Source: Actinomycetota bacterium (GTDB lineage Bacteria > Actinomycetota > Actinomycetes > Streptosporangiales > Streptosporangiaceae). From it: a stretch of 64,000 nucleotides of DNA. The position numbers were made by a program, and so were the translations under genes. The notes beneath the pieces are model-generated. The model searched no databases. It saw only the letters and a program-made list of their open reading frames with translations, and had not been told where the DNA came from. This document shows, one piece after another, positions 10,858 through 20,827 of the stretch (position 1 is its first letter; each line of letters starts with the position of its first letter). The stretch is from assembly GCA_027314595.1 (NCBI GenBank), contig DAHVAN010000356.1, forward strand, positions 1-64,000. The letters run 5' to 3'.

Positions 10858-11738
10858 GCGCCGCAGGCACACAGCCCCAAGACGATATGCCGGACGAGGG
10901 CCGGCAGGCGCCCGGCACGGGGATCAGGGCCGGCCGCAACCTGCCCGCCGCGATCGCCGTTGGCGCCGCGCTCGGCGGCATCGCGCTGCTCACGCTGCTG
11001 ACCGTGAAGGCGACGTTCCTGATCTACATGGGCGCCGCGCTCGCGGTCGCGCTGTATGAGCTCGCCGGCGCGCTGCGCACCCGCGAGATCGCGATCCCGG
11101 TGATCCCGGTCGCCCTCGGCGGCGCCGCGATGGTGACCAGCGCGTACTGGGCCGCGGGCGGCGCCGTCGCCGCCGCGTTCGCGCTGACGGTGCTCGCGAT
11201 CCTCGCCTGGCGCATGTCCGGCGGCACCGATGGCTACGTCAGGGACGTCACCGCGGGCGTGTTCGCGGTCGCCTACCTGGCGCTGCTCGGCTCGACCGTG
11301 TCCGCGATGCTGGCCGCCCACGACGGCGGCCGCCGGGTCCTGGTGTTCGTCATCCTGGCGATCTGCAGCGACATAGGCGGCTACTTCGCCGGAATCACGC
11401 TCGGGCGCTCCGGCGCCCACAAGCTAGCCCCCGTCATCAGCCCGAAGAAAACGTGGGAAGGCCTGGCCGGTTCCGCCGTCGCCACCATCGCGGCCGGCGC
11501 CATCTTGCTGCCCGCGCTGCTGCACGGGTACTGGTGGCAGGGTGTCGTGCTCGGCGCGGCGGCCGTCGTCGCCGCGGTGCTCGGCGATTTCGCCGAGTCG
11601 ATGATGAAGCGGGACCTGAACATCAAGGACATGGGGTCGCTGCTGCCGGGCCACGGCGGCATCCTGGACCGGATCGACTCGCTGCTTTTCTGCGCTCCGG
11701 CCGTCTGGCTGCTGCTGTCGGCCTTCCTGCGCACATAG
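10854..11738 (+). CDS. cdsA: Phosphatidate cytidylyltransferase
   Basis: C-terminal [13 protein letters not shown]...[36 protein letters not shown] signature; overlaps frr stop. Confidence 0.93.
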   Translation: MSAAGTQPQDDMPDEGRQAPGTGIRAGRNLPAAIAVGAALGGIALLTLLTVKATFLIYMGAALAVALYELAGALRTREIAIPVIPVALGGAAMVTSAYWAAGGAVAAAFALTVLAILAWRMSGGTDGYVRDVTAGVFAVAYLALLGSTVSAMLAAHDGGRRVLVFVILAICSDIGGYFAGITLGRSGAHKLAPVISPKKTWEGLAGSAVATIAAGAILLPALLHGYWWQGVVLGAAAVVAAVLGDFAESMMKRDLNIKDMGSLLPGHGGILDRIDSLLFCAPAVWLLLSAFLRT

Positions 11739-11875
11739 CTTTCCGTCCGTAACTGGAGTCTCTTTTCTGCTATCCAGAACGGGCCCTTGCCGACTGCCGC
11801 CGGAAATGTTTGAGCCCCCGATTTTATGGGACTTGAGTCGAAGGAATATCGGTTCGGCATTCCGGAACGGAGTCG

Positions 11876-12061
11876 ATGGACATGTCGGCTAGGTGGGTCA
11901 AGATCCTCATCCTGACGGTCTACCTGATCATCGGCGGCGTTATCGCCTGGGACCATGGGTACCTCGGCCTCACCTGGCTGAGGTCACTAGCCAGCGCGAT
12001 CCTGGCGATCTTGCTGTGGTGGCTCATCCCGCTGGGCGTGAACCTGCATATCCACGGATAG
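11876..12061 (+). CDS. Small two-TM membrane protein, unknown function
   Basis: 61 aa, hydrophobic (ILILTVYLIIGGVIAW; ILAILLWWLIPLGV). Confidence 0.5.
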   Translation: MDMSARWVKILILTVYLIIGGVIAWDHGYLGLTWLRSLASAILAILLWWLIPLGVNLHIHG

Positions 12062-12067
12062 CGCGGC

Positions 12068-13192
12068 CTAGCGGAGCGCCGCCGCCGGAGGATTGACAAT
12101 CCAGCCGCGGCGTTCCGCGGCCAGCTGGCTGACAAGGCTGGCAGAGCCATGTTCCTTGGCAATCAGCCGGGACCGTTCGGAAATCGGAATTATCCAAAGC
12201 CACCTGACAGGGTCATCGTCCACCGAGAAACCCGACAGATCGGGCGCCGCGGGCCCGGGGAGCGCGGACGGGTCCTGCAGGAGCAGCACGCCCTCGTAGC
12301 CGCCGCCGAGCGGGAAGTTCGCCGCCCGGTCGTACCACCGGACGCTGTGGCCGGGGCCGAACCAGGTCACCGCGCGCCAGGGGTATCCGGCCAGCCACAA
12401 GAAGACCAGGGCCGCCACCCCGGACGGCAGCGTCGTCGCGACGGCGAGCTCGACCCTGGAGTACCCGGCGGGATCGTCGACGACCTGCTCGACCATGGGC
12501 ATCCGCTGCGCGCTCATGCCAACCGTGGACAGCACCGTGTACGGCCGGCCCGAGGACGGCGGGCGCTCGGAGATCCCGATCGCCGGGCGCCTGCCCTGCG
12601 CGCCGTCCCAGTAATGGGCGCCCGGGCCGAGCCGCGAGGTCAGGTGCGCGAGCGCCGCCTGCTGGAACTTGGCCCAGCCTGCGGTGGAGTTGCGCCACCG
12701 CCAGAACTGGCCCGCGCGCTCCACCCGGGGGCCGAGCCCCTCGATGGCGTCGTCGAGCGACCAGGCGAACGGCGTCTGGCCGATCACGTCGCGGCTGTAC
12801 CCGGGCATGCCGCGGCCGGAGTTGGCCCAGCCAGGGATGACGGCGAGCAGGGTGCCGCGCTCCAGCAGCGCCACGCCGTCGCCTTCCTCGAACCACAGCG
12901 CCTGCAGCGTGTCCGGGTCGAACGGCGGCCGGCCGCGCGGATGCCGGGTGCGGACGGCGGGCATAAGCGGCGCCTGGCCCGCGTTGATCCTGGCGGAATC
13001 GCTGGTGCGCGGGGCGCGAACGTGGTTGGCTATCCAGGTGGCGGCGATCGTCGTGGTCTCGTCGTACAGGTACGCAGCCGTGGTTGTGCCGTCGAACTCC
13101 ACCGTCAGCCGCCGGCTCCCGTAGGGGCTCACGCTGTCGAGCAGCGTGGCCGGCTGCGGGAACGGCTCGGGACCGGACCGCATTATTGCCAT
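12068..13192 (-). CDS. Suppressor-of-fused (SUFU)-like domain protein
   Basis: 374 aa; RPYTVLSTVGMSAQRMP...VELAVATTLPS...VRWLWIIPISERSRLIAKEHGS resembles bacterial SUFU domains. Confidence 0.55.
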   Translation of the reverse strand: MAIMRSGPEPFPQPATLLDSVSPYGSRRLTVEFDGTTTAAYLYDETTTIAATWIANHVRAPRTSDSARINAGQAPLMPAVRTRHPRGRPPFDPDTLQALWFEEGDGVALLERGTLLAVIPGWANSGRGMPGYSRDVIGQTPFAWSLDDAIEGLGPRVERAGQFWRWRNSTAGWAKFQQAALAHLTSRLGPGAHYWDGAQGRRPAIGISERPPSSGRPYTVLSTVGMSAQRMPMVEQVVDDPAGYSRVELAVATTLPSGVAALVFLWLAGYPWRAVTWFGPGHSVRWYDRAANFPLGGGYEGVLLLQDPSALPGPAAPDLSGFSVDDDPVRWLWIIPISERSRLIAKEHGSASLVSQLAAERRGWIVNPPAAALR

Positions 13193-13321
13193 AATCCTTA
13201 ATATCGTCCTGTTTGCCCTCCGTGATCAAGTCCTTGCGCTTAGGTAATATCGGTGGGTCGATCCCCTTCGGGGGTCCGGGGGTCGCCCCCCGGGTGTGCG
13301 CAGTCCCCGAACGGAGCCGCC

Positions 13322-14440
13322 GTGTCTGGTCCACCTCGCCATCTCGCCGATCTCGGCCTGGCGGAGCGGCGGCAGGCAGTCGCCGACCTGGGAGAGCGCG
13401 AATTCCGCGCCGACCAGCTGTCACGGCACTACTTCGGCAGGCACACCGACTCGGCGCAGGACATGACCGACCTGCCCGCCGCGGTGCGTTCTGCGCTGGC
13501 CGCGGCGCTGCTGCCCCCCTTGCTCACGCAGCAGCGGTCGTTCGCCTGCGACAAGGGCGCGACGCGCAAGACGCTGTGGCGCCTGCACGACGGCGCGCTC
13601 GTCGAATCGGTGCTGATGAAGTACCCGGACCGGGTGACCATGTGCGTGTCGTCGCAGGCTGGCTGCGGGATGGGCTGCCCGTTCTGCGCGACGGGCCAGG
13701 CCGGCCTGACCCGCAACCTGTCCACCGCCGAGATCGTCGCCCAGGTGGTAGCGGGCGAACGCGCCCTGCCCGCCGCCGCCGCCCCGGGCCCCGCGCCCGG
13801 CCGCCTCTGCACCGGGAACCCCGCCCACGGCCGCGTCTCGAACGTCGTCTTCATGGGCATGGGGGAGCCGCTGGCGAACTACCGGAACGTGATCGGGGCG
13901 GTCCGCCGGCTGACCGACCCCGTGCCCGCCGGCCTGGGAATCTCACAGCGTTCGGTCACCGTGTCCACCGTCGGTCTCGTCCCGGCGATCAACCGCCTGG
14001 CCTCGGAAGGCCTGTCGGTCACGCTCGCGGTCTCTCTTCACGCGCCGGACGACGAGGCGCGTGACGGGCTCGTCCCGGTCAACCGCCGCTGGAAGGTCGC
14101 CGAGGTGCTGTCGGCCGCGTGGGACTACGCGGCCGCCACCGGGAGGCGGATCTCGATCGAATACGCGCTCATCAGGGACGTCAACGACCAGCCGTGGCGG
14201 GCCGACCTGCTCGGTTCGCTGCTCGCCGGGCACTTGGCGCACGTGAACCTCATCCCGCTCAACCCGACGCCAGGCTCGAAGTGGACCGCCTCGCTGCCGG
14301 GCGCGCAGGACGAGTTCGTCAGCCGCGTCGCCGCCCACGGCGTGGCCGTGACCGTGCGGGACACCCGGGGCCGTGAGATCGACGGCGCCTGCGGCCAGCT
14401 AGCCGCGTTGAACTCGCCGAACGCGCCGAAGGGCCGCTAA
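13322..14440 (+). CDS. rlmN: 23S rRNA (adenine(2503)-C2)-methyltransferase RlmN
   Basis: [22 protein letters not shown] radical SAM motif; GTG start at 13322. Confidence 0.93.
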   Translation: MSGPPRHLADLGLAERRQAVADLGEREFRADQLSRHYFGRHTDSAQDMTDLPAAVRSALAAALLPPLLTQQRSFACDKGATRKTLWRLHDGALVESVLMKYPDRVTMCVSSQAGCGMGCPFCATGQAGLTRNLSTAEIVAQVVAGERALPAAAAPGPAPGRLCTGNPAHGRVSNVVFMGMGEPLANYRNVIGAVRRLTDPVPAGLGISQRSVTVSTVGLVPAINRLASEGLSVTLAVSLHAPDDEARDGLVPVNRRWKVAEVLSAAWDYAAATGRRISIEYALIRDVNDQPWRADLLGSLLAGHLAHVNLIPLNPTPGSKWTASLPGAQDEFVSRVAAHGVAVTVRDTRGREIDGACGQLAALNSPNAPKGR

Positions 14441-14489
14441 GCCGGGGGAGGGCCACCGCCGTGCCGCGCGAACGCGGGACAATGCCCTG

Positions 14490-14900
14490 GTGAAGTGGTG
14501 GAAGCGGCTGAAGTTGCGGGCCGGGCGAGCACGGCGGGCGCTGCTATGGCGGGCCGTGCACTGGGGATGGCGGGAGTTCCAGCGGGCCGGCCTGATCACC
14601 GGGGACACGCCGGCGGGGCGGGCCTACCGGGAGTTCGGCCGGGGCTCGGTGATGGCGTTTCCGCCCGGGTCCGTGTTCGGCGAGGGCTGGATCGCGGTCG
14701 GCGAGGACACGCTGATCGCCGCGCAAGTGACCATGTCGGCCGGCATCATGCCCGGTCAGGATCTGGGTCCGGACCCGGTGCTGCGAATCGGCGACCGCTG
14801 CGTGATCGGGCGCGGCAGCCATATCGTCGCGCATGAAAGCGTCGAGATCGGCGATGACGTGTGGACCGGGCCGTACGTGTACATCCCTGAGCATTCGTAG
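14490..14900 (+). pseudogene. 5' part of interrupted hexapeptide-repeat acyltransferase (remainder at 26500-26766)
   Basis: Ends ...EIGDDVWTGPYVYI then PEHS* from element DNA; joined at TC (14884-14885 / 26498-26499) to TDQNHGYTDPDTPIG in frame. Confidence 0.92.
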
Positions 14901-14912
14901 ACGTAGGCTACT
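14884..14912. other. attL: core TC (14884-14885) plus inner arm ATTCGTAGACGTAGGCTACT (14893-14912)
   Basis: Reverse complement of the arm matches the arm at 26471-26490 in 19/20 positions; both 7 bp from the core. Confidence 0.87.
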
Positions 14913-14915
14913 CCC

Positions 14916-16580
14916 ATGGGTACCGAGCGGCGCGGCAGCGCAGGGCAGACGGGTCTCCGTTGGGGCGGGGACGTGCGCATCTCTGAGGACGAGTGGGTCA
15001 AGGACCCGAAGACGGGCGAGATGCGCCTGTCCGAGAAGGGCATTACCCGGCAGGAAGAGGACATAACCGCACTGGTCGGCCGGCTTGGCGGGGAAGTCGC
15101 CAAGTGGTACCCGGAAAACGACACGTCGGCGTACAAGAAGCGGCGTATCCGGCTTCCGAACGGGCGTAGCGTGTGGCGGGTTTACCGCCCGGAATTCCGG
15201 CGCATGCTCGCCGATTACGAAGACGGGAAGATAGACGGGATCATCTTCTACGACATTGACCGTCTCGCCCGTCAGCCGCGCGACCTGGAAGACCTGATAG
15301 ACCTAGTCGAGTACTACAAGCGTCCCGTTGAAACGGTGACCGGAAATATCGACTTGCGCACATCCAATGGTCGCGCGATGGCGCGCGTGCTGGTGGCGAT
15401 GGCGAACAAGTCTAGCGAGGACACCGCGCGGCGCGTGGCACGCGCCAAGCTCCAAATTGCGCAGGAGGGAAACGGCAGCCGTTTCACGGGAAGCCGCCGG
15501 CGTTTCGGCTACCGGGAAGACGGAACCCTGAATGAGGCGGAAGCGGTGCTTATCCGTGACGCGGCACAAAGGTTCATGGCTGGCGAGTCGTGGAACGGTA
15601 TTGCCAAGCATTTCCGCGCTTCGGGAATCCGGCCGGTCTACGCGAATGTCTGGTCAATGACGTCTATACGTCAGGTTCTTCTGTCTCCCTCTACCGCAGG
15701 TATCGCGGTGTATAATGGTTCGCTGCGCGAGGAAAACAAGACGGGCCGTCCGAAAAACCTCTACTCCGACCCTGAAGCCGTCGCGCTGAAAGACGCGGCT
15801 GGCCGGTACCTGATGGGAAACTGGAAGCCGGTTCTGTCAGTTGACGAGTGGAAAGCACTCGTAGCGGAATCGGAGGCGAGGAGGAAAGGGCAGACATTCA
15901 GTGCCAGGGGAACGCGGAAATACCTATTGACCGGGCTCTTGCGGTGCGGGCGCGTACACGACAACGGCGTTGTATGCAACCGGTCTATGGCCGGCTTCAA
16001 ATACACCAATAAAGCCGGCACGGTTTGTTACGGTTACCGGTGCCCAGACAAGATAAAAGGCGGCTGCGGCGGTCTCCAGCGAAGCATGCCGAAACTCGAC
16101 AAACTCATAGAAGACCTGCTTTTCGCGCACCTCGCGGAAAACGCGCCGGACAGCATGCAGGAAAACGACGGGGCAGGCGAAACCGATGCTGACGCTATCC
16201 AGCTAGCCGAAACACAGGAAAGCATACGCAAGCTCCGGATGGGATATGCGGCGGTTCCCCGGACGGTCAGCGATGACACGATGTTCAGCGTGCTGCCGCA
16301 ACTGGAAGCCACCGAACGCGACCTGAAGGCAAAGCTGCGGAAAAAGGCCAAGGTACGTATGGGCCGGGTTTCCCTTGCAAAGAGGCCGGAAGAAGTACGC
16401 CGCGAATGGGACGAGGCCGATGATAACTTGGTGCGCCGCGCGATTCTTTCCCGCTACCTGAAAGCGGTTATTATCTGCAAGACAGATCGACGTGGTCCGG
16501 GAGCCCTGGATTATGCCGCGATCGAGCCGGTATGGCGCGAAGACGGGGAATACGCGCCACTTGATCACGTGATTTACTAG
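14916..16580 (+). CDS. int: Large serine recombinase/integrase
   Basis: 554 aa; VRISEDE catalytic Ser motif, GIIFYDIDRLARQPRDLEDLID, recombinase domain, zinc-ribbon CGRVHDNGVVCNR...YRCPDKIKGGCGG. Confidence 0.93.
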   Translation: MGTERRGSAGQTGLRWGGDVRISEDEWVKDPKTGEMRLSEKGITRQEEDITALVGRLGGEVAKWYPENDTSAYKKRRIRLPNGRSVWRVYRPEFRRMLADYEDGKIDGIIFYDIDRLARQPRDLEDLIDLVEYYKRPVETVTGNIDLRTSNGRAMARVLVAMANKSSEDTARRVARAKLQIAQEGNGSRFTGSRRRFGYREDGTLNEAEAVLIRDAAQRFMAGESWNGIAKHFRASGIRPVYANVWSMTSIRQVLLSPSTAGIAVYNGSLREENKTGRPKNLYSDPEAVALKDAAGRYLMGNWKPVLSVDEWKALVAESEARRKGQTFSARGTRKYLLTGLLRCGRVHDNGVVCNRSMAGFKYTNKAGTVCYGYRCPDKIKGGCGGLQRSMPKLDKLIEDLLFAHLAENAPDSMQENDGAGETDADAIQLAETQESIRKLRMGYAAVPRTVSDDTMFSVLPQLEATERDLKAKLRKKAKVRMGRVSLAKRPEEVRREWDEADDNLVRRAILSRYLKAVIICKTDRRGPGALDYAAIEPVWREDGEYAPLDHVIY

Positions 16581-16847
16581 CAGCGAAAGCGAAAGGGTGC
16601 GGCTCCGCCGCCAGATTTACGGCATTTCGCCCTGACCAGCCAACATCCGCAGAACTCAGCATCCTCCGACTGGCCTGGGAAGACGCAATGCCCGTCGCCG
16701 CCTAAACCCCGAAAGTCGCGTGAGATAACCAAGAACCTACGAGAAGGAGCCCTTCACGTGTTAACCCACAGCCGCGAACCGGACACACGGGCATCAAGGC
16801 ACCGAAAGGGCCTCGCGCTGCGTCACCCTGGAAGAGCCGCACCCAAA

Positions 16848-16887
16848 GCGAAAGACGCCGGCCGCGCATGCGGTCGGCGTCTTTCGC
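16848..16887. terminator. Long hairpin, probable bidirectional terminator
   Basis: GCGAAAGACGCCGGCCGC gcat GCGGTCGGCGTCTTTCGC: 17/18-bp stem, 4-nt loop, between convergent int and tra operon. Confidence 0.75.
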
Positions 16888-16891
16888 GTGT

Positions 16892-17164
16892 TCAGGATTC
16901 CTTTTCCTCGTCTTGGTCGTCATCACGGATTTCCTGGTTTCCGTAGTGCAGTAGCAAGAGCATGTCAGCCCATTGCCGTTGCGTGATTTTGGGTGCGCGT
17001 GCGACGTGATAAGCGATCCACTGTTCACGGGTCATCGGCTCTTCGGCCGCCGGCGTGCTGTCGTCGTCGTCGTGCGGGGGGTCGCGTCCCTTCGTCCCTT
17101 CGTCCCTGTCCCTCCCGTTACGTGCAGACGCGCGCGAGGGAGGGACGAAGGGACGATCACTCAT
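16892..17164 (-). CDS. Small protein of transfer operon, unknown function
   Basis: ATG at 17164 overlaps FtsK stop; EEPMTREQWIAYHVARAPKITQRQWADMLLLL. Confidence 0.6.
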   Translation of the reverse strand: MSDRPFVPPSRASARNGRDRDEGTKGRDPPHDDDDSTPAAEEPMTREQWIAYHVARAPKITQRQWADMLLLLHYGNQEIRDDDQDEEKES

Positions 17165-18936
17165 GGTGACTCCCGGGCGCGCCACCGGCCACGGCTGACC
17201 TGGTAGGCGCGGCCCTCGCCGGCGAGGTTCTGAAGGTAGCGGTAAAGCGGAGACCGGCTCATTCCGGTAATCCTCATGAGGTCTCCGATTTCTAGCCCTT
17301 CTTCGGGTGCGCCGCGAAGTGCGGCCCATAGTGATTCCTCGGGTGACTGCTCCGACTTTCGGTCGTACGCCTGGGGCATCTCGGCAGCCGCGGCGATTAT
17401 CGCATTGCGGGATACCTGGTCAAGTCCGCGAGGTATTTGCGAGTGCAGTGCGGCCGTTCGGGCCACCATTTCATCCGTGACGAGGTAGGCGCGCGCCCGG
17501 CGGGGAATGTCGTGCTCGGGAGCGGAGACGAGGAACTTCCCGGGCGCGTTCAGCTTGTGCGCGTTCCATCCCGCGTTAAGCATGCCCTGACCGAGAACTA
17601 GATCCACGTCTCGCTGCTCCCGGACACGGAAGCATATTCGCAGGTCCATTTGCGACCGCACCGCGCCCTGTCCCATGACTTTCTGCGTCGGACGCTGTGT
17701 TGCCGCTATCAGGGTCACGGCAAGCGCACGACCGAGCCGCGCTATCTCGTCGGTGTAATGCATCGCTTCCGGCGCTTCCTCGGAGAGTTCCGCGTATTCG
17801 TCGATGATGATTATCAGCGCGGGCATTTCCGGGGTCGGTTCCCATGTTCGCCGGCCGATCGACGCCAGGTATTCCGCGCGTCCCTTAAGGATTGCCACCG
17901 CATCACGGAGCAATGCGGTTGCCTGGCCGGGAGTGGTGGCGAGCCGGTCTATGCATTCGGTCCACGGGCCGAGTTCCATTCCCCTTTTCAGGTCGATAGC
18001 CCAGATGATCACGTCCGGGCACGCGGTCAGGTTCCCCATGAGCACGTTTAGCCCGCCGCTCTTGCCGGAACCGGCGATGCCCCCTATCAGAGCGTGCCGG
18101 CGGAGGAATAGCAGTCGGCACGGCATCGCGTCCTCGAACGGGCCGAGTTCGGCCGGGTCGGTAATCGAGCCGATAGACGGCCCAGGCCACGGGATCGCAT
18201 CGGCGTGGGGGTCGGTGTCGAGTACCCGCAACTCGAACCTGTTCGCCCGGTCGTCGGGGGTCGGGTAGACCCGCACCGCGCCCCGGTACGTGCCAAGGCC
18301 TGACTCGATTGCCGGAATCCTGGCAATGACATCGGTGATGGTCTGCCCGCGTGCCAGGCGGAACCGTGCTCGCCATCCCCACACGTCCACGGTGGCGGAC
18401 ATGACCGCGCTGCCGGCCAGGCCGACCGCGCGGGCGATGTCCGGCCAGGCGGCCAGGGTCCGCTCAACGCGGACCCTGGCGCGCCGGCGACGGTGCGCCC
18501 ACCCCGGCACCGACAGGACCACCGCGCCAATGCCCAGGACGAGCGGCAGCGGCGGGGTGAGCGGGCCGAGCGCGGCGGCCAGGGCCAGCCACGCCCCGCC
18601 CGCGAGGATCACTGCGCCGGCATAAGCGCGCTCGGCAACCGGGCGCAGGCCGAACTTCGCGCCGAACGCCACTGCCGCCGCCGCGACGGCCAGCGCGGCG
18701 GCCAGGACCGGCACCGCCGCGGCGGGGAACGCGACGTGCGCCCACAGCCCGGCGCCGGCCAGCGCCGCCGCGACGTCGGCCGGGGCTAGCTCGGAGCGGT
18801 AACGCCACACCAGGCGGGCGAGAACCACGATGGCCAGTTCGGGCAGCGGGTCACCGGAGTTGACGACGATCAGGGGCTGCATGCCCGCGCGCCGCGCATG
18901 GCGGGCGTGACGGCGCATCTGCCGGTAGCCGCTCAC
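17161..18936 (-). CDS. FtsK/SpoIIIE-like DNA translocase (AICE Tra protein)
   Basis: Walker A GGIAGSGKSGG, Walker B ALIIIIDEYAEL, ATQRPTQKVMGQGAVRSQMDLRICFRV, C-terminal winged-helix; GTG start overlaps upstream stop. Confidence 0.9.
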   Translation of the reverse strand: MSGYRQMRRHARHARRAGMQPLIVVNSGDPLPELAIVVLARLVWRYRSELAPADVAAALAGAGLWAHVAFPAAAVPVLAAALAVAAAAVAFGAKFGLRPVAERAYAGAVILAGGAWLALAAALGPLTPPLPLVLGIGAVVLSVPGWAHRRRRARVRVERTLAAWPDIARAVGLAGSAVMSATVDVWGWRARFRLARGQTITDVIARIPAIESGLGTYRGAVRVYPTPDDRANRFELRVLDTDPHADAIPWPGPSIGSITDPAELGPFEDAMPCRLLFLRRHALIGGIAGSGKSGGLNVLMGNLTACPDVIIWAIDLKRGMELGPWTECIDRLATTPGQATALLRDAVAILKGRAEYLASIGRRTWEPTPEMPALIIIIDEYAELSEEAPEAMHYTDEIARLGRALAVTLIAATQRPTQKVMGQGAVRSQMDLRICFRVREQRDVDLVLGQGMLNAGWNAHKLNAPGKFLVSAPEHDIPRRARAYLVTDEMVARTAALHSQIPRGLDQVSRNAIIAAAAEMPQAYDRKSEQSPEESLWAALRGAPEEGLEIGDLMRITGMSRSPLYRYLQNLAGEGRAYQVSRGRWRARESP

Positions 18937-19262
18937 GATGCCCCCCGGTGGCCCTGGGAACGCTCCCGGCGGGCCTGCAACTCGTCGCGCAGGTAGTACA
19001 AGGAGTCCGGTTCCCCGTCCGCATGCGCGCCAATGGTGGCGCGCATGGCCGCGAGCAGGTTCGCCCGGTCCAGCCGCGCCGCCTCGAGTTCCGCGCGGGT
19101 CCGCTGTAGTTCCGCGAGCACGGCCGGCACGTCGGCTAGCGCCGAGTCCACGAACCCGAACACGCCCGCCAGCGTGGGCGCGGCGGAGGCGAACCCGGCG
19201 ATGATGTCGCGTGCGATGTCGTTGCGGGTGGTGATCTCGGCATAGCTGTTGCTGGTCATCAT
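18933..19262 (-). CDS. Small coiled-coil protein of transfer operon
   Basis: 109 aa; 4-bp overlaps with both neighbours. Confidence 0.65.
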   Translation of the reverse strand: MMTSNSYAEITTRNDIARDIIAGFASAAPTLAGVFGFVDSALADVPAVLAELQRTRAELEAARLDRANLLAAMRATIGAHADGEPDSLYYLRDELQARRERSQGHRGAS

Positions 19263-20224
19263 CGTGCGCCCTCCTGCCTGCCGGCGACGGCCCGGGCGAG
19301 TCGGCCGGCGGCCAGCCGCGCGAAGTCCGGCGAGATGTCGATGCCGGTAAACCGTCGGCCCAGCTGGATCGCGGCCAGTCCTGTCGTGCCGCTGCCCGCG
19401 AACGGGTCAAGGACGGTCCCGCTGGGCTTGCACCCGGCGGCGATGCACCGAAGCGGCAGGTCGATCGGGTAGGCGGCGAAGTGCGGCCCGTTGTAGGGGC
19501 GGGTGGAGATAGACCACACGTCGCCGGGGTTGCGCCCGTTCGGGTGCCCGCGTCCGTCACGGCCTGTCCCGTAGCGGCGGGCCGTGACAACCTCGGGCGT
19601 GCCCGGCCCGTACTTCGGCGGTCGGACAGGTCCCTCAGCGTGCCCCGGCGGACGGGTCCGCCGGGCGCGCCCTGGGCTGTCCGCGTGGGGAACGCGGATG
19701 GGGTCTAGGTTGAACCAGTAGGCGGGCTGCTTGACGAGCAGAAACAGCAGCTCGTGCCGGCATGAAAGCCGGTCGCGCACCGATTCGGGCATCGCGTTGG
19801 GCTTGTGCCACACGATCGCGTTCCGCAGAATCCAGCCGTCCTCTTGCAGTGCGAACGCGACCCGCCACGGGAGGCCGAGCAGGTTCTTCGCGCTCAGCCC
19901 GGCCGCCCGGTGCGTGGTGATGTGCCGGCCCAGGTAGGCGTGCAGCCCGGTGGCCCCGCCGCCGCTGGCCGAGTAGGAGTCGCCGAGGTTGAGCCAGCAC
20001 GTCCCGTCACCGGCGAGCACGCGTCGCGCCTCGCTGAAAACGCCCCGCATCGTTTCCACGTACGCGGCGGGGGTTTCCTCGTGGCCGTACTGTGCGGGGA
20101 TGCCGTAGTCCCGCTTGCCCCAGTAGGGCGGGCTGGTCACGATGCAGTCGGCCGACTCGGCGGGCATCATCGCGAGCACCGCGCGGGCATCGCCAACATG
20201 CAGCGCGAACGGTGCGGCGCTCAC
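19259..20224 (-). CDS. Site-specific DNA methyltransferase (beta-class, m4C/m6A)
   Basis: DCIVTSPPYWGKRDYG (motif IV) and VLDPFAGSGTTGLAAIQLGRRFTGIDIS (motif I). Confidence 0.92.
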   Translation of the reverse strand: MSAAPFALHVGDARAVLAMMPAESADCIVTSPPYWGKRDYGIPAQYGHEETPAAYVETMRGVFSEARRVLAGDGTCWLNLGDSYSASGGGATGLHAYLGRHITTHRAAGLSAKNLLGLPWRVAFALQEDGWILRNAIVWHKPNAMPESVRDRLSCRHELLFLLVKQPAYWFNLDPIRVPHADSPGRARRTRPPGHAEGPVRPPKYGPGTPEVVTARRYGTGRDGRGHPNGRNPGDVWSISTRPYNGPHFAAYPIDLPLRCIAAGCKPSGTVLDPFAGSGTTGLAAIQLGRRFTGIDISPDFARLAAGRLARAVAGRQEGAR

Positions 20225-20424
20225 CGGCCACCGCCGAACCAGTGACCGAACCAGTAGGTGATGGCGGCGATGACTTCGTTAATGTTTGGCGCTGCCCCGG
20301 TTGCGGCGAGCAGGAACCCGAGGATGATGCACACCACGGCGTGCCAGAGCCGTAGCCCCATATGCCGGTATGCGATCCAGGCGACGAGGGCGAGAATGGC
20401 GATGAGGGGAATCGAGATAATCAT
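20221..20424 (-). CDS. Small membrane protein of transfer operon
   Basis: 67 aa from ATG 20424; MIISIPLIAILALVAWIAYRHMG...; overlaps MTase start. Confidence 0.6.
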   Translation of the reverse strand: MIISIPLIAILALVAWIAYRHMGLRLWHAVVCIILGFLLAATGAAPNINEVIAAITYWFGHWFGGGR

Positions 20425-20431
20425 TAGCGCA

Positions 20432-20587
20432 TCACTTCCTTCCGGTAACGCGGCGGGTCTGGCTTTTCCGTGACTGCCACTTCCTGCGTCGGCTCCAGCG
20501 GGCACGGCCCGTGCATTTCTGGCACCCGTATTCGGTGCAGTGGCGGACGACATAGGCGACGGCGATGATCTCGCTGGCGCGGCTCAT
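20432..20587 (-). CDS. 51-aa basic small protein (below ORF-track cut-off)
   Basis: MSRASEIIAVAYVVRHCTEYGCQKCTGRARWSRRRKWQSRKSQTRRVTGRK; ATGA overlap with upstream gene stop. Confidence 0.45.
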   Translation of the reverse strand: MSRASEIIAVAYVVRHCTEYGCQKCTGRARWSRRRKWQSRKSQTRRVTGRK

Positions 20588-20823
20588 ACGTTCGGCCGCC
20601 TCTTTTCGGGCGCGGATTCCTTTTCGGGCGCGGATTCTGCAGGCGGTGCGGGGTAGCGGACGCTGAGGAGAAGCCGGCGCGCGAATGCGTCTGAAGCCGA
20701 GCGGGGGCCACTTGCCAGGTGCCGGCGGTCGCCCCGCTGGATTCCGATGATCAGGACGGCGAGGGTCACGACCGCCGCAGCGGCTAGGACCCCCACGCCT
20801 GCAAGGACGAGGATCGGGGACAT
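20584..20823 (-). CDS. Small single-TM protein of transfer operon
   Basis: MSPILVLAGVGVLAAAAVVTLAVLIIGIQRGDRRHLASG. Confidence 0.6.
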   Translation of the reverse strand: MSPILVLAGVGVLAAAAVVTLAVLIIGIQRGDRRHLASGPRSASDAFARRLLLSVRYPAPPAESAPEKESAPEKRRPNV

Positions 20824-20827
20824 GCGC

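Noticed and set aside
16758-16946. 62-aa ORF between int and the hairpin
   Set aside because: Runs through the terminator-like hairpin; no recognisable domain
20602-20637. 18-bp direct repeat CTTTTCGGGCGCGGATTC x2
   Set aside because: In-frame duplication encoding ESAPEK repeats of a small protein; explained by coding sequence
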